Assembly (NCBI GenBank): GCA_945871545.1
Contig: CAMBWJ010000041.1
Coordinates: 1 to 9,798 of the forward strand
DNA length: 9,798 nt
Reading direction: 5' to 3'
Source of the DNA: an uncultured Clostridia bacterium
GTDB lineage: Bacteria; Bacillota_A; Clostridia; Christensenellales; Aristaeellaceae
Part shown: positions 1 through 8,568 of the stretch, in pieces
Layout of the letters: each line of letters opens with the position of its first letter
How positions within the stretch are numbered: the stretch's first letter is position 1
Position numbers and translations under genes: made by a program
The notes under the pieces: generated by a model
What the model saw: the letters and a program-made list of their open reading frames with translations, nothing else
Database searches by the model: none
What the model was told of the DNA's origin: nothing

Positions 1-74
1 ACCCAGACCTCGGCGATTGCGCCGCCGATGGCGAGGCAGAGGAGCAGCAGCAGGGCAAGCAGACGCTTCTTCAT
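1..74 (-). CDS. Start of a secreted or lipid-bilayer-targeted protein (N-terminal signal peptide, 3' end outside the window)
   Basis: Only 24 codons are visible, reading MKKRLLALLLLLCLAIGGAI followed by AEVW. This is a textbook Sec signal peptide: a basic n-region (KKR at residues 2-4), a Leu/Ala-rich hydrophobic core at about residues 5-19, and a plausible signal peptidase I site at A-I-A|E after residue 21. There is no clear lipobox, because the only Cys (residue 13) sits inside the hydrophobic core. The ATG lies 4 bp beyond the polC stop codon and has a GGAGG ribosome site (83-87) inside the end of polC, so the gene is probably co-transcribed and coupled with polC. The mature protein is not visible and its function cannot be assigned. 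The position is notable because rimP-nusA often follows polC in Firmicutes. I am confident it is a real gene start; its identity is unknown. Confidence 0.72.
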   Translation of the reverse strand, partial: MKKRLLALLLLLCLAIGGAIAEVW

Positions 75-78
75 GCAA

Positions 79-3000
79 TCAACCTCCAAATTCAAACAGG
101 GAGACCTGGCTGGTCTCGGGCAGATCGTTCAGGCAGCCGGCCTGCTTCAGCGTCTCCACCACGCTCTTGGACACCTTGCGGCGCACCATGTCGTCCTGGG
201 AGATGAAGGGGCCTGCCTTGCGGGCCTCGACGAAGGCCTCCGCCGCGCTGGTGCCCACGCCCGGCAGGGAATTGATGGGTGGCACGATGAAGCCGTCTTC
301 GTCAATGAAGAAGTCCTTCGCGGCGGACTTGTAGATGTCCAGCGGGCGGATGTGCACGCCGCGCAGGTTCATCTCGATCAGAATCTCCAGAAGCGTGGCC
401 TCGTCCTCCTTGGTGGCGGTGAGCTCGGCCTTGTCCAGCGCCTTGATGCCCTCGTAGGCCTCGCGCAGCTCGTCCACGCTTTGGGTGCACATGTAGGCGG
501 CGTTGAAGCTCTCGGCGTTGCGGTGCAGGTAGCAGCAGTAGTAGGCCGCGGGGTAGTAGATCTTGAAGTAGGCGATGCGCAGCGCCATGGTGACGTAGGC
601 CACCGCGTGGGCGCGGGGGAACATGTACTTGATCTTCTTGCAGCTGTCGATGTACCACGGGGGCGCATCCACGGCCTGAATGGCCTCCTCCATCTCGGGG
701 CGCAGGCCCTTGCCCTTGCGCACGTTCTCCATGGTCTTGAAGGCGATCTCGCTGTCCACGCCCAGGGCGATCAGCGCGTTCATGATGTCGTCGCGGGTGC
801 AGATGCACTCCTTCAGCGGAACGCCCGCCTTCACCAGGTCGGAGGCGTTGCCCAGCCACACGTCGGTGCCGTGGGACAGGCCGGAGATGCGGATCAGCTC
901 CTCCATGGAGGTGGGCTTGGTGTCCTCCAGCATGCCGCGCACGAACTTCGTGCCGAACTCGGGCACGCCCAGCGTGCCGGTCTTGGATACGCCCAGCTCC
1001 TCGGCGGTGACGCCCAGGGCCTCGGTGCCGGAGAACAGCGAGATGATCTTGCCGAACACCTCGGGGTCGTGCAGCGGCACCTTCTGGGGCGCGATGCCGG
1101 TGAGGTCCTGCAGCTTGCGCAGCATGGTCGGGTCATCGTGGCCCAGAACGTCCAGCTTGACCAGCACGTCGTGCATGGAGCTGAAGTCGAAGTGGGTGGT
1201 GATGGTGTCCGAGGTCATGTCGTCCGCGGGGTGCTGGATCGGCGTGAACTGGAAGATGGAGTACTCCTTGGGCAGCACCACCATGCCGGCGGGGTGCTGG
1301 CCGGTGGTGCGCTTGACGCCGGTGATGCCGCTGGCCAGGCGCAGCTTCTCCGCGTTGCTCAGGCTCAGACCCCGCTCCTCGGCGTACTTGAGCACGTAGC
1401 CGTAGGCGGTCTTTTCGGCGATGGTGCCGATGGTGCCCGCGCGGAAGCAGAACTCCGCGCCGAAGAGCTCCTTGATGTAGTTGTGGGCCACCGGCTGGTA
1501 TTCGCCGGAGAAGTTCAGATCGATGTCGGGAACCTTGTTGCCCTTGAAGCCCAGAAAGACCTCGAAGGGGATGTTGAAGCCGTCGCGGCCCATCTCCGTG
1601 CCGCACACCGGGCAGGCCTTGGGCGGCAGGTCGATGCCGCAGGCGTAGCCGGCGGGCACGTCGAACTCGTAGTGCTTGCACTTCGGGCAGATGTAGTGGG
1701 CCGAGAGGGAGTTGACCTCCGTGATGCCGGAGAGGAAGGCCACGAAGGACGAGCCGACGGAGCCTCGGCTGCCGACGATGTAGCCGTCCGACAGCGACTT
1801 GGCCACCAGCTTGACGGCGATCATGTACAGCGTGGAGAAGCCGTAGCCGATGATCGCACCCAGCTCCTTGTCGATGCGCTTCTGCACGATCTCCGGCAGC
1901 GGGTCGCCGTAGATGGAGATGGCCTTGTCCACGGTGATCTGGCGCAGCTCGTGCTCCGCCTCCGGCCAGTAGGGCTGGAAGGTCTCCTTGCCCTCGGGGT
2001 GAGGCAGGAACACGTGCAGCTCCTCCACCCGCTCGGCGATGGCATTGGGATTGGTCACGACCACCTCGCGGGCCTTCTCCGCACCCAGGTAGGCGAACTC
2101 CTCCAGCATGTCGTCGGTGGTGCGGAAGTACAGTGGCGGCTGGTTGTCCGCGTCCTCGAAGCCCTTGGAGGCCATCAGGATCGCGCGGAAAATGCCGTCG
2201 GTGGGGTTCATGAAGTGCACGTCGCCGGTGGCGCACACCGGCTTGCCCAGTTGATCGCCCAAACGCACGATCTTCCGGTTCAGCTCCCGCAGTTCCTCGT
2301 CGGTGGAGACGGTGCCCTCGCGCTTGAGGAACTCGTTGTTGCCGATGGGCTGAATCTCCAGATAGTCGTAGAAGGAGGCGATCTTCTTCAGTGTGCGCTC
2401 GTCGCGGCCGTCCAATACGGCGCGGAACAGCTCGCCCGCCTCGCAGGCGCTGCCCACGATCAGGCCCTCGCGGTACTTTGAAATCAGGCTGCGGGGGATG
2501 CGTGGCGTGCGGTGAAAGTAGTTCAGATGCCCCTCGCTCACCAGGCGGTAGAGGTTCTCCATGCCCTTCTGGGTGTAGGCCAGCAGAATGATATGGTAGG
2601 CCTGCTTGCCTGCGTCGGTCTGGTAGCAGGAATTCAGCTCAGAGAGGGTGCTCACGCCCTTCTGGGCGCGCACCTCGTGAAGCACCTTCAGCAGCACCAG
2701 GCTGGTGGCCCGTGCGTCGTGCACCGCGCGGTGGGCGTTCGCCAGGGACACGCCCAGCTGCTTGCAGACGTTGCCCAGCTTGTGGTTCTTGAACTGGGGG
2801 TACTGGTTGCGCACCAGCGCGAGGGTGTCCAGCACCGGATGGTCGAAGGGCAGCTTCGCCTCACGGAAGGCCCTGCGGAAGAAGGCGATGTCGAAGGAGG
2901 CGTTGTGGGCAACCAGCACCGCGCCCTCGCAGAACTTCGCGAAGGCGGGCATCACGTCCATCAACCGCGGCTTGCCCCGCAGCATGGCCGTGGAGATGCC

Positions 3001-4410
3001 AGTGATCTCGGTGACGCGCTCGGGCACCGGGCATCCGGGGTCGATCAGCTCAGAGAACTCCGCCACCTCCACGCCGTTCTCGATGCGCACCGCGCCGATC
3101 TCGATGATCTGGTCGGCGTGGGTGTTGAGACCCGTGGTCTCCACGTCCAGCACCACGTAGGTCGCGCCGTCCAGAGGTCGGCTTCCGTCGCCCTCTACGA
3201 TTCCGGCGGCGTCCTCGATGAGGTAGCCCTCGCAGCCGGGGATCAGCTTGACGCCGTTCTTCTTGGCCGCGCCAAAGGCCTCGGGGAAGGCCTGAACCAC
3301 GCCGTGGTCGGTGATGGCGATGGCCTTGTGGCCCCACTTCGCGGCCTGCTTGATGAGGTCGCTGGGCGACGCGCAGGCGTCCATGGTGGAGAAGGAGGTG
3401 TGCAGGTGCAGCTCCACGCGCTTTTCGCTGGCGGTGTCCTTGCGCACGGGCTTCTCCGCGGGCTGGATGTCCGAGGCCATCAGCACCATCTCGTGCTTGA
3501 ATTCGTCGTAGCGGTAGCTGCCGCGCACGGTGACCCAGTTGCCGTCCTTCAGACCTGCGCACAGTGCATCGGCCTGGGCCTGAATGGACTTGGCGCTGTC
3601 GTCGCCGCCGCGCTTGCTGCCCAGAAACAGCTTGCAGTTGACCGAGGAGGTGCTGTCCGAGAGGGAGAAGGTGATGATCTTCGTCTGACCGTTCTTGGTC
3701 TCGCGCATCTCGAAGGCGGAGACCTCGCCGCGCACCACCAGTCGGCCCACGTCCTCGGTGATCTCCCGCATCTCGATCACGGGATCGTGGATCACCTTGC
3801 CGTAGAGCGCGTCCGAGGGCGGCGGCGCGGCGCGCTTTTTGTCGCCCTCCAGGTTCTTGGCGGTGTCCATGGCCAGCATCTCGGCTTCCTTCGCCCGGGC
3901 GGCGTTGATCTCCTGAATGCGGCGCTCGTCGTCGCCGGTGCGCTTGAGCTGCACCTTCACCGGAAGATCGAAGAGCTTCTTAAACAGCTCCTGAAGCATG
4001 CGGTCCACGCCCTGCATCCGCAGGTACTCCGCACCCTCGCTGCTGGCGACGTTCACGGTGAGCACGTCGCCCTCCAGCTGCCAGGCGGTGCGGCTGTCGA
4101 GAAAGTGCACCGCGCCGGGACAGTCGTGGGACAGCAGATCTTTCAAAAGATGCGTTGCCCGGCCCACGTCTGCGCGCACGACCTCCTTGAGCGCAGGGTA
4201 GCGCAGATCCAGCGTCAGGCTGACGGTGGGGAAGGCGGCTGCGAGGGAGCTTTGCAGCCGCTTGTACTCCGAGCGGGTGAGGATGCGCTCCGAACAGAGC
4301 TGCACCGTCATCCGGCCGGTCTTTTTGGATATGGATACGCGCGACAAAGAGAGACCGCCCGCGAGATCGGGGCTGTCCCTCTCAATCAGCTCTCTCCAGA
4401 GTTCTGACAT
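79..4410 (-). CDS. polC: DNA polymerase III alpha subunit, PolC type (Gram-positive replicative polymerase)
   Basis: This 1443-residue protein is the replicative DNA polymerase of low-GC-type Gram-positives, with polymerase and built-in 3'-5' proofreading activity. Its length matches the family (about 1,440). Domains in order: N-terminal domain (about 1-150); OB fold (about 205-315); PHP domain beginning with HLHT at 335-338 and ITDHG at 366-370, interrupted by a DnaQ-like exonuclease (about 417-580). The exonuclease shows D422/E424 in DVETTGL, D507, H560 and D565. The palm carries GSRGSVGSS (880-888), a Cys4 zinc site (C908, C911, C933, C936), catalytic D962 and D964 in PDIDLNFSG, and D1087 in KLDVLGH. 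A helix-hairpin-helix region lies near 1380-1425. The C-terminus has QVSLF (1435-1439), a good beta-clamp binding motif. The start is supported by GGAGG six bases upstream. It follows ispG by 29 bp. No key residue is missing. Confidence 0.98.
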   Translation of the reverse strand: MSELWRELIERDSPDLAGGLSLSRVSISKKTGRMTVQLCSERILTRSEYKRLQSSLAAAFPTVSLTLDLRYPALKEVVRADVGRATHLLKDLLSHDCPGAVHFLDSRTAWQLEGDVLTVNVASSEGAEYLRMQGVDRMLQELFKKLFDLPVKVQLKRTGDDERRIQEINAARAKEAEMLAMDTAKNLEGDKKRAAPPPSDALYGKVIHDPVIEMREITEDVGRLVVRGEVSAFEMRETKNGQTKIITFSLSDSTSSVNCKLFLGSKRGGDDSAKSIQAQADALCAGLKDGNWVTVRGSYRYDEFKHEMVLMASDIQPAEKPVRKDTASEKRVELHLHTSFSTMDACASPSDLIKQAAKWGHKAIAITDHGVVQAFPEAFGAAKKNGVKLIPGCEGYLIEDAAGIVEGDGSRPLDGATYVVLDVETTGLNTHADQIIEIGAVRIENGVEVAEFSELIDPGCPVPERVTEITGISTAMLRGKPRLMDVMPAFAKFCEGAVLVAHNASFDIAFFRRAFREAKLPFDHPVLDTLALVRNQYPQFKNHKLGNVCKQLGVSLANAHRAVHDARATSLVLLKVLHEVRAQKGVSTLSELNSCYQTDAGKQAYHIILLAYTQKGMENLYRLVSEGHLNYFHRTPRIPRSLISKYREGLIVGSACEAGELFRAVLDGRDERTLKKIASFYDYLEIQPIGNNEFLKREGTVSTDEELRELNRKIVRLGDQLGKPVCATGDVHFMNPTDGIFRAILMASKGFEDADNQPPLYFRTTDDMLEEFAYLGAEKAREVVVTNPNAIAERVEELHVFLPHPEGKETFQPYWPEAEHELRQITVDKAISIYGDPLPEIVQKRIDKELGAIIGYGFSTLYMIAVKLVAKSLSDGYIVGSRGSVGSSFVAFLSGITEVNSLSAHYICPKCKHYEFDVPAGYACGIDLPPKACPVCGTEMGRDGFNIPFEVFLGFKGNKVPDIDLNFSGEYQPVAHNYIKELFGAEFCFRAGTIGTIAEKTAYGYVLKYAEERGLSLSNAEKLRLASGITGVKRTTGQHPAGMVVLPKEYSIFQFTPIQHPADDMTSDTITTHFDFSSMHDVLVKLDVLGHDDPTMLRKLQDLTGIAPQKVPLHDPEVFGKIISLFSGTEALGVTAEELGVSKTGTLGVPEFGTKFVRGMLEDTKPTSMEELIRISGLSHGTDVWLGNASDLVKAGVPLKECICTRDDIMNALIALGVDSEIAFKTMENVRKGKGLRPEMEEAIQAVDAPPWYIDSCKKIKYMFPRAHAVAYVTMALRIAYFKIYYPAAYYCCYLHRNAESFNAAYMCTQSVDELREAYEGIKALDKAELTATKEDEATLLEILIEMNLRGVHIRPLDIYKSAAKDFFIDEDGFIVPPINSLPGVGTSAAEAFVEARKAGPFISQDDMVRRKVSKSVVETLKQAGCLNDLPETSQVSLFEFGG
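83..87 (-). promoter_or_regulatory. Ribosome binding site of the signal-peptide gene
   Basis: The minus strand reads GGAGG here, 8 bases before the ATG at 72-74. It lies inside the last codons of polC, upstream of the polC TGA (79-81). This match decides the start of the truncated gene and suggests coupling to polC translation. Confidence 0.7.
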
Positions 4411-4439
4411 GGATTTCCTCCGCGCTTTTGTGCTCGATT

Positions 4440-5489
4440 TTAATGCTCCGCAGCGTAGCGGCGCACCTCCTGAATCAGGATTTCCGCGAGGTCGCCGCGC
4501 ACGGCCCGGGGCGGTTGGCCCTTGACGATCAGCGCGCCGCCGTCCTTGCCGCCTGCGACGCCCAGATCGGCCTCCTTCGCCTCTCCGGGGCCGTTGACGA
4601 TGCAGCCCATCACGGCCACGCGGATGTGCTTTTTGATGTCCAGCGTGGCGCTGCGCACGGCATTTGCGATGCCCTCCACGTCGATGCAGGTGCGGCCGCA
4701 GGTGGGGCAGGAGATGATCTCCACAAAGTCGCTGCGCAGACCGCAGGCGCGCAGGATGTTCAGCCCGGCGGGCACCTCCTGCACCGGATCGCCGGAGATG
4801 GACACGCGGATGGTGTCGCCGATGCCCTCCATCAGCAGCGTGCCGATGCCCACGGCGCTCTTGACCACGCCCACGTCCGCCGTGCCGGACTCCGTCACGC
4901 CGATGTGCTGGGGGTAGTCGGTCTGCTGGTGCGCCAGGCGGCAGGCCTCGATCATGGCGCGCACGTTGGTGGCCTTGAAGGAGAGCACAATGTCGTCGTA
5001 GCCTGCGCGCTCCAGCATGCGGGCGTGGTTCAGGCCGCTCTCCACCATGCCCTGGGGAGTCACGCCGCCGTATTTGGCCAGAATCTCCTTCTCAATGGAG
5101 CCGGAGTTTACGCCGATGCGCACCGGGATGCGGTGCTGTTTCAGGCAGTCCGCCAGCGCGCGCACGTTGGCCTCCCCGCCGATGTTGCCGGGGTTGATGC
5201 GCACCTTGGCGATGCCGTTTTCGATGGAACGGATGGCGAGCCTGTGGTCGAAGTGGATGTCCGCCACCAGCGGCACAGGGGAGCCGTCCACCAGCGCGCG
5301 CACGGCCTCGGCGCAGGCCTCGTCGTAGACGGACACGCGCACGATGTCCGCGCCGGCCTCCGCCATGCGGCGAATCTGGGCAAGGGTAGCCTCTACGTCG
5401 CGGGTGTCGGTGTTGGTCATGGTCTGAACGGATACGGGCGCGCCGCCGCCGATGGCGACGCTGCCTGCGAGAACCTGTCGCGTTTGCAT
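4440..5489 (-). CDS. ispG: 4-hydroxy-3-methylbut-2-enyl diphosphate synthase (flavodoxin/ferredoxin type), MEP pathway
   Basis: IspG (GcpE) converts 2-C-methyl-D-erythritol 2,4-cyclodiphosphate to HMBPP, the penultimate step of the MEP isoprenoid pathway, using a [4Fe-4S] cluster and external electrons in the cytosol. The 349-residue protein has the compact bacterial architecture. A TIM-barrel part comes first (VSVQTMTNTDTRD near 19-31, DIHFDHRLA near 77-85, KVRINPGNIG at 95-104). The C-terminal cluster domain has C261 and C264 in SCPTCGR, C296 in MGCIVNGPGEA, and E303, matching the three Cys plus Glu cluster ligands of the family. The ATG has AAGGAG (5497-5502) seven bases upstream, and this site overlaps the rseP stop codon, so the two genes are 11 bp apart and probably coupled. 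It shares the operon with dxr of the same pathway. In Bacillus this slot holds proS, so ispG here favours a clostridial origin. Confidence 0.97.
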   Translation of the reverse strand: MQTRQVLAGSVAIGGGAPVSVQTMTNTDTRDVEATLAQIRRMAEAGADIVRVSVYDEACAEAVRALVDGSPVPLVADIHFDHRLAIRSIENGIAKVRINPGNIGGEANVRALADCLKQHRIPVRIGVNSGSIEKEILAKYGGVTPQGMVESGLNHARMLERAGYDDIVLSFKATNVRAMIEACRLAHQQTDYPQHIGVTESGTADVGVVKSAVGIGTLLMEGIGDTIRVSISGDPVQEVPAGLNILRACGLRSDFVEIISCPTCGRTCIDVEGIANAVRSATLDIKKHIRVAVMGCIVNGPGEAKEADLGVAGGKDGGALIVKGQPPRAVRGDLAEILIQEVRRYAAEH

Positions 5490-5500
5490 AATTGTACTCC

Positions 5501-6559
5501 TTAGCCGCCGGTGAACAGGCGGGCAATGTCCTTGAAGGTGATGGCGATGATCAGCAGAAACAGTAGGCCCAAGCCGATGGCGTGCACCATGCCCTCCTTC
5601 TCCGGGGGGATGGGCTTGCGGCGGATGGCTTCCACAATGAGGAATACCAGCCGCCCGCCGTCCAGCGCCGGAAGGGGCAGCAGGTTCATGATGCCGATGT
5701 TCAGCGAGAGCACGAAGATCCAGTAGACCAGCGCGTAGAGCTTCTGATCGTACACCTGGTCGCTGACGAAGGAGATGATGCCCACCGGGCCCATCACATC
5801 GCCTACGCCGGTGCCCCGGAAGATCAGATCCTTCAGGGATTTGAGCATCGTGGCGGTGAAGTCCACCATGTACTTGCAGGAGCCCTTCAGCGCCTCCAGG
5901 CAGGTGTAGGTGCGCCCGCCGAAGGCGACGCCCAGCATGTAGGCGGACGCGCCGCTCTCCTCGTCCGTCACCAGCGTCCGCTGCACGCTGAGCTCCACGG
6001 TCTCGCCGCCGCGATTGAGGGTGAGCAGAACCTCCTCCTCGGGGTCGGCAGCGCTGAGGGCTTCCCTGACAGCCGCCACGCCGTCCTCATCGAAGCTGAT
6101 GGGCGTGCCGTTGATCTGCGTGATCACGTCGCCCAGCTCGATGCCGCAGGTTGCGGCGGCGGTCTCCTCGTAGATGTAGGAGATGCGGGGCAGGTATTCC
6201 GCGAGAATGAAGTTGCTCAGCAGGATGGCGCAGAACAGGTAGCCCAACACGAAGTTCATCACCGGGCCCGCGGCCACGGTGAGGAAGCGCTTCCACACCG
6301 GCTGGTTGTTCATGGCCCGGGGGTCGCTGTTGTTCTCATCCTCGCCCACGAAGGCGCAGTAGCCGCCGATGGGAATGGCCCGGATGGAATACTGGATGCC
6401 CTTGCGCTGAAAGCCGAACAGCTTCGGCCCCATGCCGATGGAAAACTCCACGATGCCGATGCCGCAGATGCGCCCGACGAGGTAGTGGCCAAATTCATGG
6501 ATGGTGACGATGAAGCCCAGCATGAAGATGGCGATGATGACGTACAGGATTTTGATCAT
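5501..6559 (-). CDS. rseP: Site-2 intramembrane zinc metalloprotease, RseP/RasP family
   Basis: A membrane-embedded metalloprotease of the M50B family, which in relatives cleaves anti-sigma factors and leftover signal peptides within the membrane. Its own substrates cannot be read from this window. The 352-residue protein shows the zinc-binding HEFGH at 21-25 within the first membrane helix (about 3-27), the G-x-G region IPIGGYCAFVGEDE (about 63-75), a second helix (about 92-117), one PDZ domain (about 120-205) with the usual GIELGDVITQING turn, and NLLPLPALDGG at 292-302, which supplies the third zinc ligand D300. Terminal helices lie at about 275-297 and 327-345. A single PDZ domain is typical of Gram-positive members, while E. 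coli RseP has two. The ATG overlaps the dxr stop as ATGA, with GGAGG (6565-6569) five bases upstream. All catalytic residues are present. Confidence 0.96.
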   Translation of the reverse strand: MIKILYVIIAIFMLGFIVTIHEFGHYLVGRICGIGIVEFSIGMGPKLFGFQRKGIQYSIRAIPIGGYCAFVGEDENNSDPRAMNNQPVWKRFLTVAAGPVMNFVLGYLFCAILLSNFILAEYLPRISYIYEETAAATCGIELGDVITQINGTPISFDEDGVAAVREALSAADPEEEVLLTLNRGGETVELSVQRTLVTDEESGASAYMLGVAFGGRTYTCLEALKGSCKYMVDFTATMLKSLKDLIFRGTGVGDVMGPVGIISFVSDQVYDQKLYALVYWIFVLSLNIGIMNLLPLPALDGGRLVFLIVEAIRRKPIPPEKEGMVHAIGLGLLFLLIIAITFKDIARLFTGG

Positions 6560-7707
6560 GAATTCCTCCGAATGAATTCAAGTGCGCAGGCGCGCGCGTC
6601 GGCGTCGGTCTGATAGACGTCGGCAATGCAGTTCACGCTGCGCTGGGGCACGCGATCCAGCGCGTCCCGCAGGATCTCCGGGATGCGTCCGAAGGCGATT
6701 TTGCCGTCCAGGAAGGCGGCAACGGCCTCCTCGTTCGCACCGTTGAGCACGATGGGCATGGCTCCGCCCGCCTTCAGCGCCTCGATGGCGTAGCCCAGGG
6801 CGGGAAAGCGCATAAGATCCGGCGCGGCAAAGCTCAGGTTCGCGATCTCCGCAAAGCTCAGGCGCTTGGCCTCGTAGCTCAGGCGCTCCGGATAGGCCAT
6901 GGCGTAGCCGATGGGTCCGCGCATGTCCGGGTTGCCCAGCTGGGCCAGCACCGCGCCGTCCTCAAACTCCACCATGGAGTGTATGATGCTCTGTGGGTGC
7001 ACCACCACCTGAATCTGCTCGACGGGCATGTGGAACAGGTGGTGGGCCTCGATGATCTCCAGGCCCTTGTTGACCATGGACGCGCAGTCCACGGTGATCT
7101 TGCGGCCCATGTTCCAGGTGGGATGGCGCAGCACGTCCTCCACCCGGGCAGAGTCGATCCTTTCCTTGGGCCAGTCCCGCAGCGCGCCGCCGGATGCAGT
7201 GAGCAGGAGGCTGCGCACCGTGTTGCCCTGCGCGGCCTGCAGGCACTGGAAGATGGCGCTGTGCTCGCTGTCCACGGGCAGCAGGGGCTTGTTCAGTCGC
7301 TTTGCCTTCTCCATCACCAGGTCGCCGCCGGTGACCAGGGCCTCCTTGTTGGCGAGCAGCACCTGATCACACACGTCCAGCGCCGTCCACACTGCGTCCA
7401 GACCGGCGATGCCGGTGATGGCGCAGAGCGCGGCGTCGGGCTTCACGGCCTTGAGCACCTCAACGGAGCAGTCGGGGCCGAAGAACCACTGGCAGAAGCG
7501 CAGGTCCTCGGGGATGGCTTCGGGTTCACACACCATGCCCGCAGCCTGCGGGCGAAATTCGCGCACCAGCGCGAACAGCTTCTCGCTGGAGCTGTTCGCG
7601 GTGAGACAGGCGGCGGAAAAGCGATCCGGATAGCGGCGCACCAGATCCAGCGCCTGCGTCCCGATCGAGCCCGTCGCGCCCAGTATAGCAATTGTTTTCT
7701 GTTTCAT
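6556..7707 (-). CDS. dxr: 1-deoxy-D-xylulose 5-phosphate reductoisomerase
   Basis: Dxr (IspC) makes 2-C-methyl-D-erythritol 4-phosphate from DXP with NADPH and a divalent metal, the committing step of the MEP pathway and the target of fosmidomycin in the family. The 383-residue protein has the Rossmann motif GATGSIG at 10-16, LANKEALV near 118-125, metal ligands D146 and E148 in PVDSEHSA, SGG at 172-174, the flexible active-site loop HPTWNMG at 195-201, K214 and the third metal ligand E217 in MVNKGLEIIEA, HPQSIIHSMVE near 237-247, and LNGANEEA at 321-328. Length and motifs are normal. The start lies 6 bp after the cdsA stop. No strong Shine-Dalgarno is seen; the nearest purine stretch is GGGATAAGA overlapping the end of cdsA, so reinitiation from cdsA may matter. 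The stop overlaps the rseP ATG. Confidence 0.98.
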   Translation of the reverse strand: MKQKTIAILGATGSIGTQALDLVRRYPDRFSAACLTANSSSEKLFALVREFRPQAAGMVCEPEAIPEDLRFCQWFFGPDCSVEVLKAVKPDAALCAITGIAGLDAVWTALDVCDQVLLANKEALVTGGDLVMEKAKRLNKPLLPVDSEHSAIFQCLQAAQGNTVRSLLLTASGGALRDWPKERIDSARVEDVLRHPTWNMGRKITVDCASMVNKGLEIIEAHHLFHMPVEQIQVVVHPQSIIHSMVEFEDGAVLAQLGNPDMRGPIGYAMAYPERLSYEAKRLSFAEIANLSFAAPDLMRFPALGYAIEALKAGGAMPIVLNGANEEAVAAFLDGKIAFGRIPEILRDALDRVPQRSVNCIADVYQTDADARACALEFIRRNS

Positions 7708-7713
7708 GTTATC

Positions 7714-8568
7714 TTATCCCAATCCTGTAATTCTGAAGAAGAGCACGCAGGCCACACCACAGAAGAGTATGCCGTCCATACGATCCATGACGCCGCCGTG
7801 GCCGGGCAAAATGTGGCCGAAGTCCTTCACGCCGCAGTGACGCTTGACCATCGAAGCCGCCAGATCGCCGACCTGCGAGAAGCCGCCGGCCACCAGGCCG
7901 AGGATGGCGAAGGCCCACAGCGGGGGCAGCACGGAAAGTCCCGCCACGAATTCGGGATTCCAGCTGAAGATCAGCCGCACCAGCGACGGCACCGCCATGG
8001 CAAAGAGCACGCTGGCGACGAGGCCGCCGATGGAGCCTTCCACGGTCTTTTTCGGACTGAGGATGGGCGAGAGCTTGTGCTTGCCGAGGCACATGCCGGT
8101 AAAGAGCGCGAACACGTCGTTGATGGAGGCGCAGAAGAAGGCCAGTACCAGCGCGACGGTGATCACTGCGGGGTTCTTCAGGCGCAGCAGATCCATCAGC
8201 GCCAGATAGAAGATGCCCGGATAGAGCATGGGGAACACCGTGGCCATCAGGCTGTCCACGGCGATCTTGCCGCGCATCACCAGCCGGGTCATGGCGGCCA
8301 TCACGCTGATGAGCAGCGCGTACATGGACATGTGCATGCTCTCGGACAGGTAGAAAGCGCCCGCCTGTGCCGCGATGGAGATGACGCAGAAGAAGTAGCC
8401 TGCCCAGCGCACGGGTTCGATACCGGTGGCGCGGATGGCCCGATACATTTCAAACACGCTGACGATCATCGCCAGGGAGATCAGGGCGAACATCGCCCAG
8501 CCCTGCAGCAGAACGCCTGCGAGCACCAGTACGGCGAAGGCCGCGCCGGTGATCACTCTCTTGATCAA
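7714..8568 (-). CDS. cdsA: Phosphatidate cytidylyltransferase (CDP-diacylglycerol synthase)
   Basis: CdsA transfers CMP from CTP to phosphatidic acid, giving CDP-diacylglycerol for phospholipid synthesis at the inner membrane. The 284-residue protein is strongly hydrophobic, with about seven to eight membrane helices. It carries the CTP-transferase signature at its C-terminal end: S239, K242-R243, K248-D249, PGHGG at 255-259 and D262-R-M-D265. The upstream GKHKLSPILSPKKTVEG block lies at about 162-178. The usual D-T-x-A-Y-F-x-G stretch before it reads D151-V-F-A-L-F-T-G, a mild departure with the Asp kept. The start is TTG, not ATG: it overlaps the uppS stop as TTGA and has GGAGG seven to eight bases upstream. 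The next in-frame ATG (residue 26) would remove the first helix. It lies between uppS and dxr as in other Firmicutes. Confidence 0.95.
   Translation of the reverse strand: MIKRVITGAAFAVLVLAGVLLQGWAMFALISLAMIVSVFEMYRAIRATGIEPVRWAGYFFCVISIAAQAGAFYLSESMHMSMYALLISVMAAMTRLVMRGKIAVDSLMATVFPMLYPGIFYLALMDLLRLKNPAVITVALVLAFFCASINDVFALFTGMCLGKHKLSPILSPKKTVEGSIGGLVASVLFAMAVPSLVRLIFSWNPEFVAGLSVLPPLWAFAILGLVAGGFSQVGDLAASMVKRHCGVKDFGHILPGHGGVMDRMDGILFCGVACVLFFRITGLG

Noticed and set aside
28..4407. Very long open frames on the plus strand opposite polC (28-2481 and 2512-4407)
   Set aside because: They are antisense shadows of a high-GC gene. Their translations are rich in Leu, Gly, Ala, His and Val with no recognisable domain, while the minus strand encodes a complete PolC.
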